Of a stretch of DNA of 10,440 nucleotides, positions 6,715 to 10,440 are shown piece by piece (within the stretch, counting starts at the first letter, position 1; each line of letters opens with the position of its first letter). The notes under the pieces were generated by a model. It saw nothing but the letters and a program-made list of their open reading frames with translations, searched no databases and was not told the DNA's origin. The DNA is taken from NCBI GenBank assembly GCA_937898895.1, contig CALDKL010000398.1:1-10440 (forward strand), in the 5' to 3' direction. Origin of the DNA: an uncultured Verrucomicrobiae bacterium. GTDB lineage: Bacteria > Verrucomicrobiota > Verrucomicrobiia > Verrucomicrobiales > DEV007. The position numbers were made by a program, and so were the translations under genes.

Positions 6715-7863
6715 ATGGTTCTTGCTCGTTTTGCCATGCCCGCTGCCCGAAACTGTTTTGCCTTCCTCGGCACCGACGAGGCGCTCGTGAAAGAGGCTGC
6801 CATGAAACTGGCCGAGAAACTCGCGCCCAGGGACAATGAATTCGGACTCGAGATCGTGAGCGGGGCCGCCGACAATGCGGACCAGGCCGTCCAGATCGTG
6901 GGGAGGGCGATCGAAGCAATCCAGACCCTGCCCTTTTTTGGAGGGGAGAAAGTCGTATGGCTCCAGGGGGTGAACTTCCTCGGTGAGTCCCAGGCGGCGA
7001 AAGCCGACTCCACCCTCGGTGCCCTCGAGAGCCTCCTTGATTTGCTCGACGCGGGGTTGCCGTCGGATGTCACCTTCGTCCTCAGTGCAGGAGAGATCGA
7101 CAAGCGTCGCACCTTCTACAAACGTCTTGAAAAAATCGCCAAGGTCGAGGTGCACGACCGGCTCGATACGACCAAGGCCGGATGGGAAAGCGCGGTGATG
7201 AGCCACGTCGCCACTCGGGCCACTGCGTTGGGATTGAAGTTCCGTGCCAATGCGCTCGAATGCTTCGTGCAACGGGTGGGTTCGAACACTCGCTCCATCG
7301 ACAGCGAACTGGAAAAGTTGTCCCTCTACGGGGGGGATCGGCACATCACCGAGGACGATGTCGCAGCCGTCACTTCGACGAGCCACACCGGTTATATTTT
7401 TGACATCGGTGAAGCGATCTCGCGGCGGGATCTTCCCCAGACGCTCGAGCTGATCGATTTTCAATTGAATCGCGGAGAAAACGCCATTGGCATCCTCCTG
7501 GCCTCCATCGTCTCGAAGGTGCGCCAGCTCCTCCACGCCCGCGACCTCATGGAGACCCACCGGATCGATGCGGGAAGCAATTACTCTTCCTACCAAACCC
7601 AGATCGGTCGTCTGCCCGATCACGCCATCGGCCACCTTGGTCGCACCAAGGAAGGCAAGGTCAATGCCTACGGTCTTTTCATGACCGCCCCCGCTGCGCG
7701 CCGATTTACGCTCGCCGAGCTTCGCGCCGCCGTCGAGGCATGTCTCGAGGCGAACCGGCGGCTCGTCACCACCAGTCTCGATCCCCGTCTGGTCCTCCAC
7801 CAGCTCGCCGCCCGCATCCTCGCCGGGAATCCGCCGACCAGTTCCTCCCCCCGACGCCTATGA
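6715..7863 (+). CDS. holA: DNA polymerase III subunit delta
   Basis: The 382-residue protein matches HolA, the clamp-loader subunit that opens the sliding clamp during chromosome replication. It begins with the delta N-terminal pattern FLGTDEALVKEAAMKL (about 17-32). TLPFFGGEKVVWL (71-83) corresponds to the conserved strand-turn segment around the beginning of the clamp-opening region, and FVLSAGEIDKRRTFYK (121-136) follows. The middle part has SIDSELEKLSLYGGDRHIT (about 194-212), typical of the lid domain. The C-terminal helical collar domain contains a GENAIGILLASIVSKVRQLL segment (254-273). There is no Walker A motif, as expected for delta, unlike the ATP-binding clamp-loader subunits. Length is near the usual 330-350, with a somewhat longer tail rich in Pro and Ser. 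The start at 6715 is set by GAGGG just upstream; frames starting at 6583 add 44 residues unlike the family. The stop overlaps the next gene by ATGA. Confidence 0.92.
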   Translation: MVLARFAMPAARNCFAFLGTDEALVKEAAMKLAEKLAPRDNEFGLEIVSGAADNADQAVQIVGRAIEAIQTLPFFGGEKVVWLQGVNFLGESQAAKADSTLGALESLLDLLDAGLPSDVTFVLSAGEIDKRRTFYKRLEKIAKVEVHDRLDTTKAGWESAVMSHVATRATALGLKFRANALECFVQRVGSNTRSIDSELEKLSLYGGDRHITEDDVAAVTSTSHTGYIFDIGEAISRRDLPQTLELIDFQLNRGENAIGILLASIVSKVRQLLHARDLMETHRIDAGSNYSSYQTQIGRLPDHAIGHLGRTKEGKVNAYGLFMTAPAARRFTLAELRAAVEACLEANRRLVTTSLDPRLVLHQLAARILAGNPPTSSSPRRL

Positions 7864-8222
7864 AACTGATCCTCCTTCCCCTCGTCATCGGACTCTTCGC
7901 CGGAGTCATGGCCGGACTCTGCGGCGTCGGAGGTGGCATTGTCATGGTCCCGGCTTTTACCTATCTGTTAGGGATGGAACAGAAGGCGGCCATCGCCACG
8001 AGCATGGCGGTGATCGCGCCGACCGCACTCATGGCCATCGTCCGCTTCCAGCAGGCCGGCATGGTGCAGTGGAATATCTTCTGGCCCACTGCGGTGGGTG
8101 CCATCGTCGCGGCCTGGGCCGCGACCGGTTGGGTGAAGAAGCTGAGCAACGACCAGCTCACCAAGGTGTTTGCCGTGCTCATGATCCTCGTCGGCATCAG
8201 CATGTTCTTCAAAAAATCCTGA
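7860..8222 (+). CDS. Half-length TauE/SafE (TSUP) family membrane protein
   Basis: The 120-residue protein is almost entirely hydrophobic, with about four membrane segments (roughly residues 3-20, 44-62, 74-90, 102-117). The N-terminal segment contains GLFAGVMAGLCGVGGGIVM, the hallmark glycine-rich motif of the TauE/SafE (TSUP, formerly DUF81) family. Members export or import sulfite, sulfoacetate, taurine-related anions and similar compounds. Typical members are about 250 residues with two such repeats; this one has a single repeat and ends at a clear stop, with no second repeat in any frame downstream. It would need to dimerise to form a full pore; that is inference. Its ATG overlaps the holA stop (ATGA), there is no Shine-Dalgarno, and translation probably depends on reinitiation after holA. 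Substrate is unknown. A link to the sulfatase about 6 kb away through sulfur metabolism cannot be supported. Confidence 0.85.
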   Translation: MKLILLPLVIGLFAGVMAGLCGVGGGIVMVPAFTYLLGMEQKAAIATSMAVIAPTALMAIVRFQQAGMVQWNIFWPTAVGAIVAAWAATGWVKKLSNDQLTKVFAVLMILVGISMFFKKS

Positions 8223-8265
8223 GATCTCTCCGCGAACAGCTCCGTGTGCCGGATCGGCGTGCGGC

Positions 8266-8288
8266 GGCGAAGCCCAGACGACTTCGCC
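8266..8288. terminator. Possible stem-loop between convergent genes
   Basis: GGCGAAG (8266-8272) and CTTCGCC (8282-8288) can form a 7-bp stem with a 9-base loop, starting 43 bases after the TauE/SafE-type stop and ending just before the stop of the glycosylase relic. Neither strand has a T run after it, so it is not a standard intrinsic terminator. Confidence 0.25.
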
Positions 8289-8642
8289 TCACCCCTGGCA
8301 TCGCGGACACCAGCAGGTCGTGCGACCGCGCAGATCCTCGCGGGCCAACGGGCTCCGGCACCCGCGTCGCGGACATTTTCCCCCGTCGCGCCAGCGATGG
8401 TTCATCAGCCAGGAATCGGGCAGATCGCCCCAGTCCGAGCCGATGATTTTCAGGGATTCGCGGGACACGCGGCGCACTTCTTTCCGAATTGCGTCGATCC
8501 GACCTACACTGAGCTGACCCGATGGTCTCTGGGGAGGAATCCGCAGCCGCCAGCAGATTTCGTCGGCCATCCAATTGCCAATGCCGGGAAATCCAGGCCG
8601 CGCCTTGCGGGAACGGGTCCTCTCGGCACAAGAAAGCCCAGG
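8289..8642 (-). pseudogene. mutM: C-terminal relic of formamidopyrimidine-DNA glycosylase (Fpg/MutM-like)
   Basis: On the minus strand one frame encodes PGIGNWMADEICWRL followed by about 85 more residues and a natural stop at 8289-8291. PGIGNWMADEI matches the helix-two-turn-helix DNA-binding region of Fpg, including the conserved Asn. The tail carries CPRRGC, then GRTTCWCPRCQ, the end of the Fpg zinc finger, with the DNA-contacting Arg of GRTT kept. The first cysteine pair is C-x4-C, not the usual C-x2-C. The N-terminal half with the catalytic Pro-Glu start and the key Lys (about 150 residues) is absent: only about 35 bases upstream of the last plausible homology (about 8642) the greA stop is reached, and an in-frame stop lies at 8694-8696. 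Just before PGIGNW, the segment RSRKARP suggests an internal loss of the usual hydrophobic LLDQ-type helix. The only ATG in frame (8570) is an internal Met, so I see no way to make an active enzyme. Probably a decaying remnant. Confidence 0.75.
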
Positions 8643-8657
8643 GCGCCTGGTGGGCGC
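8630..8657 (-). terminator. Possible intrinsic terminator after greA
   Basis: Read on the minus strand, GCCCA and TGGGC (8651-8655 and 8636-8640) can pair around a 10-base loop and are followed by TTTCTT. An alternative hairpin uses GCGCC and GGCGC (8653-8657 and 8643-8647). It begins about 20 bases past the greA stop. The stem is short and the T tract is broken, so it is a weak candidate. If real, it would cut off read-through into the glycosylase relic. Confidence 0.35.
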
Positions 8658-8676
8658 ACGATGGTCCCCCGCCTCC

Positions 8677-10440
8677 TCACTCCTTCCAGACTCTCACCCC
8701 GGTGATGCGGTAGTGTTCGGTGCCACCCGTGCCGAGGGGAAACTCGACGACCTCTCCGACTTTCTTGTCGAGAATGGCGAGGCCACGCTCGGAGAGATAC
8801 GCGATGATTCCGTTGTCGGGATCCGAATCCCAGGCACCGAGGATGGCGTAGGTCAGGGGCGAACCGGCCCCCACTGGATCGAGCGAAACGACCGTGCCGA
8901 TGGATGCCTTCGAAGTGTCCGGATTCGCAAAATCAGTGGGCTGGGCCAGTTTCAGGTCGCGCTCCCAGTCGCCCTGGCGTTTCATGAGGACGCGCTGGTA
9001 TTCCTTGGCCGACTTGTATTCAAAATTCTCGCGGAGATCGCCGTAGGAACGCGCGATTTTGATGTCCTCGCGATTTTGGGGAATTTCTTCGCGGATGAGG
9101 CGATCATAAGCAGCCTTTTTCTCCGCATAGCTCGTCTCGGAAACGATGAGCGTTTCCTCCTGTTCCTTCTCGCGGCCGCTCATGAGATCCTGAATCTCGG
9201 GATGCAGCTTGATGATCCGGGCCATGAGCGACTTGCGGGTCAACTCATCGAAGGAGGCGGAGCCGACGAGACGGCTCGCAAAATTTCGGATCGTATTGAT
9301 ATTCGCATCGGAGATGAGGTCCGGGATGAGACCCCCATCGTCGGCGACGAGGTCGCGAAGTCGGTTGGCCGAGCGCACGGAACCCTCTTCGTTGAGCTGA
9401 TCGGCCTCGAGGGAACTCATCACCGAGAGACAGAGGGTCGGGGTGAAGACGGGTCCGGAGAGCCCCTTGCGCTCCCGACAGATCCAGGCGAGCGCGTCAG
9501 AGGTGAGGGTGCGCTGCTGCAGGCCGTTCTCCATGTAGCCGAGGAGGGCATCTTTCTGATCGGCGGCATCGAGGCAACTCCCGATCTCGCCGATGGAACG
9601 CAGATTGCAGGCTCCAATGAGACCGAGCATCTTCGTGATCCATTCGTCCCCAAAGGCGGCAGGGAAGCTCTTGAGAACCTGACGCAGGCGGGTCAGGGAA
9701 AGTTCCTCGAAAAGTCCGGGAATGGCGCTCTCGTCGGCAGCGAGAATTCTCGCGGCAGTGATCTGGCCCTCGGTGGAAGGGGAGCCTTTGATCCGGGCCT
9801 GGAGTTCGTCACGGATGAGGATGAGTTCGACGGCGGGGGCATACTGCAGCTTCACCCCCTTGCTGGCGATTTCGCTGATCTCGCTGACGAGTTCGACGAG
9901 ATTGTCTTGGTGATCCTTGAAGGCATTGATCTCCTTGATGATCACCTCGACGGCCCTGACCTTGGCGCGAAGGTCGCGGGCGGCCCGGAATTGTTCGATG
10001 AGTCCCTGAGAGGGATCAAAATCATCCTCGCGCATTTCGAGTGGGTCCGAGCGCTTCGCGGGCACGATAAACTGCATGTTCTCCCGCAATTTTTTCTTCG
10101 TCGATTCCCACCAGCCCTTGTATTTGCCCTCGGGGATGACGTGTCCCTTGAGCATTTCCTCCAGTTGATCGAGGGACAGGCGACCGCCGCTGCCAGCGAG
10201 GACGTGCTTGACGAGTCCGACCGGATCTTTCTCGGCGAGTTCTTTCAGGCCATCCGAGGCGGTGAACCGTTTTGCGAGGAAGGAATCTTCGGTGAGAGGG
10301 GCCAGGGACATGGCCGCGAACTTCATTCCCAGCTCGTGGCCCTTCTTGGATTCGAAATCGACAATGACCTTTACCCCGAGCCGATCCCATTCCACGATCT
10401 TCCCGACTCCCCAGCTTTTGTGATGGCAGTAGGTGCCTGG
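8677..10440 (-). CDS. greA: Long GreA/GreB-type transcription elongation factor, 5' end outside window
   Basis: The frame is open from the right edge to its stop, giving at least 587 residues. The last 160 or so are a full Gre factor. First comes an antiparallel coiled coil with YGDLRENFEY at the tip (9016-9045), keeping the Asp and Glu that in E. coli GreA (Asp41, Glu44) reach into RNA polymerase to stimulate transcript cleavage. An FKBP-like C-terminal domain follows, with SERGLAILDKKVGEVVEF and a final GGTEHYRITGVRVW. The 420 or more residues before it are not in ordinary GreA (about 158 residues). At the far N-terminus is HKSWGVGKIVEWD, then a short beta-rich stretch that could be an SH3- or CarD-like module; next comes a largely helical region. 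Long GreA proteins are known in Chlamydiae, so this fits a PVC lineage. A GTG at 10393-10395 is not taken as the start because similar-looking protein sequence continues upstream of it to the edge. Confidence 0.9.
   Translation of the reverse strand, partial: PGTYCHHKSWGVGKIVEWDRLGVKVIVDFESKKGHELGMKFAAMSLAPLTEDSFLAKRFTASDGLKELAEKDPVGLVKHVLAGSGGRLSLDQLEEMLKGHVIPEGKYKGWWESTKKKLRENMQFIVPAKRSDPLEMREDDFDPSQGLIEQFRAARDLRAKVRAVEVIIKEINAFKDHQDNLVELVSEISEIASKGVKLQYAPAVELILIRDELQARIKGSPSTEGQITAARILAADESAIPGLFEELSLTRLRQVLKSFPAAFGDEWITKMLGLIGACNLRSIGEIGSCLDAADQKDALLGYMENGLQQRTLTSDALAWICRERKGLSGPVFTPTLCLSVMSSLEADQLNEEGSVRSANRLRDLVADDGGLIPDLISDANINTIRNFASRLVGSASFDELTRKSLMARIIKLHPEIQDLMSGREKEQEETLIVSETSYAEKKAAYDRLIREEIPQNREDIKIARSYGDLRENFEYKSAKEYQRVLMKRQGDWERDLKLAQPTDFANPDTSKASIGTVVSLDPVGAGSPLTYAILGAWDSDPDNGIIAYLSERGLAILDKKVGEVVEFPLGTGGTEHYRITGVRVWKE

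Noticed and set aside
6673..7800. Minus-strand open frame of 375 codons opposite holA
   Set aside because: It is an antisense shadow of holA with no motif of its own.
8209..8631. Minus-strand frame of 140 codons over the glycosylase relic
   Set aside because: The Fpg-like motifs are in a different frame; this one has no family features.

Overview
The window is a dense, GC-rich bacterial chromosome segment with short gene gaps, almost entirely housekeeping genes. It most likely comes from the Verrucomicrobia or a close relative in the PVC superphylum. This rests on three things: a very long GreA-type protein with a large extra N-terminal region (Chlamydiae also have a long GreA), a secreted formylglycine-type sulfatase, and an Fpg-like C-terminus of a kind I associate with Verrucomicrobia. 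That is inference from gene style; no rRNA or marker phylogeny is available here. Only two starts, holA and suhB, have a recognisable Shine-Dalgarno sequence.

Layout from left to right. Positions 1-52 may hold the first codons of a minus-strand gene that leaves the window. An AT-rich, probably regulatory stretch follows, then a small cysteine-rich secreted protein (184-528, +). It converges on a secreted type I sulfatase (535-1887, -). The sulfatase is divergent from a two-cassette ABC-F ATPase of the ribosome-associated type (2002-3978, +), which converges with 4 bases to spare on a minus-strand gene set. In transcription order that set is a class I aminotransferase (5251-6417), a SuhB-like inositol monophosphatase (4469-5224) and IspF of the MEP isoprenoid pathway (3983-4462). 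Gaps of 26 and 6 bases suggest one operon.

A gene-free stretch of about 300 bases (6418-6714) separates that operon from a plus-strand pair: holA, the DNA polymerase III delta subunit (6715-7863), and a half-length TauE/SafE-type membrane protein (7860-8222). The pair overlaps by ATGA. Next comes a minus-strand relic of a formamidopyrimidine-DNA glycosylase (8289 to about 8642). It keeps the H2TH region and zinc-finger end but has lost the N-terminal catalytic domain. The right side is filled by the long GreA-type factor (8677 to the window edge, -), whose N-terminus lies outside.

I found no mobile element, CRISPR array, tRNA, rRNA or defence system, and no convincing undescribed multi-gene system. 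The best points for follow-up are the truncated glycosylase next to greA, the large N-terminal extension of the Gre factor, the half-size transporter coupled to holA, and the small cysteine-rich secreted protein.
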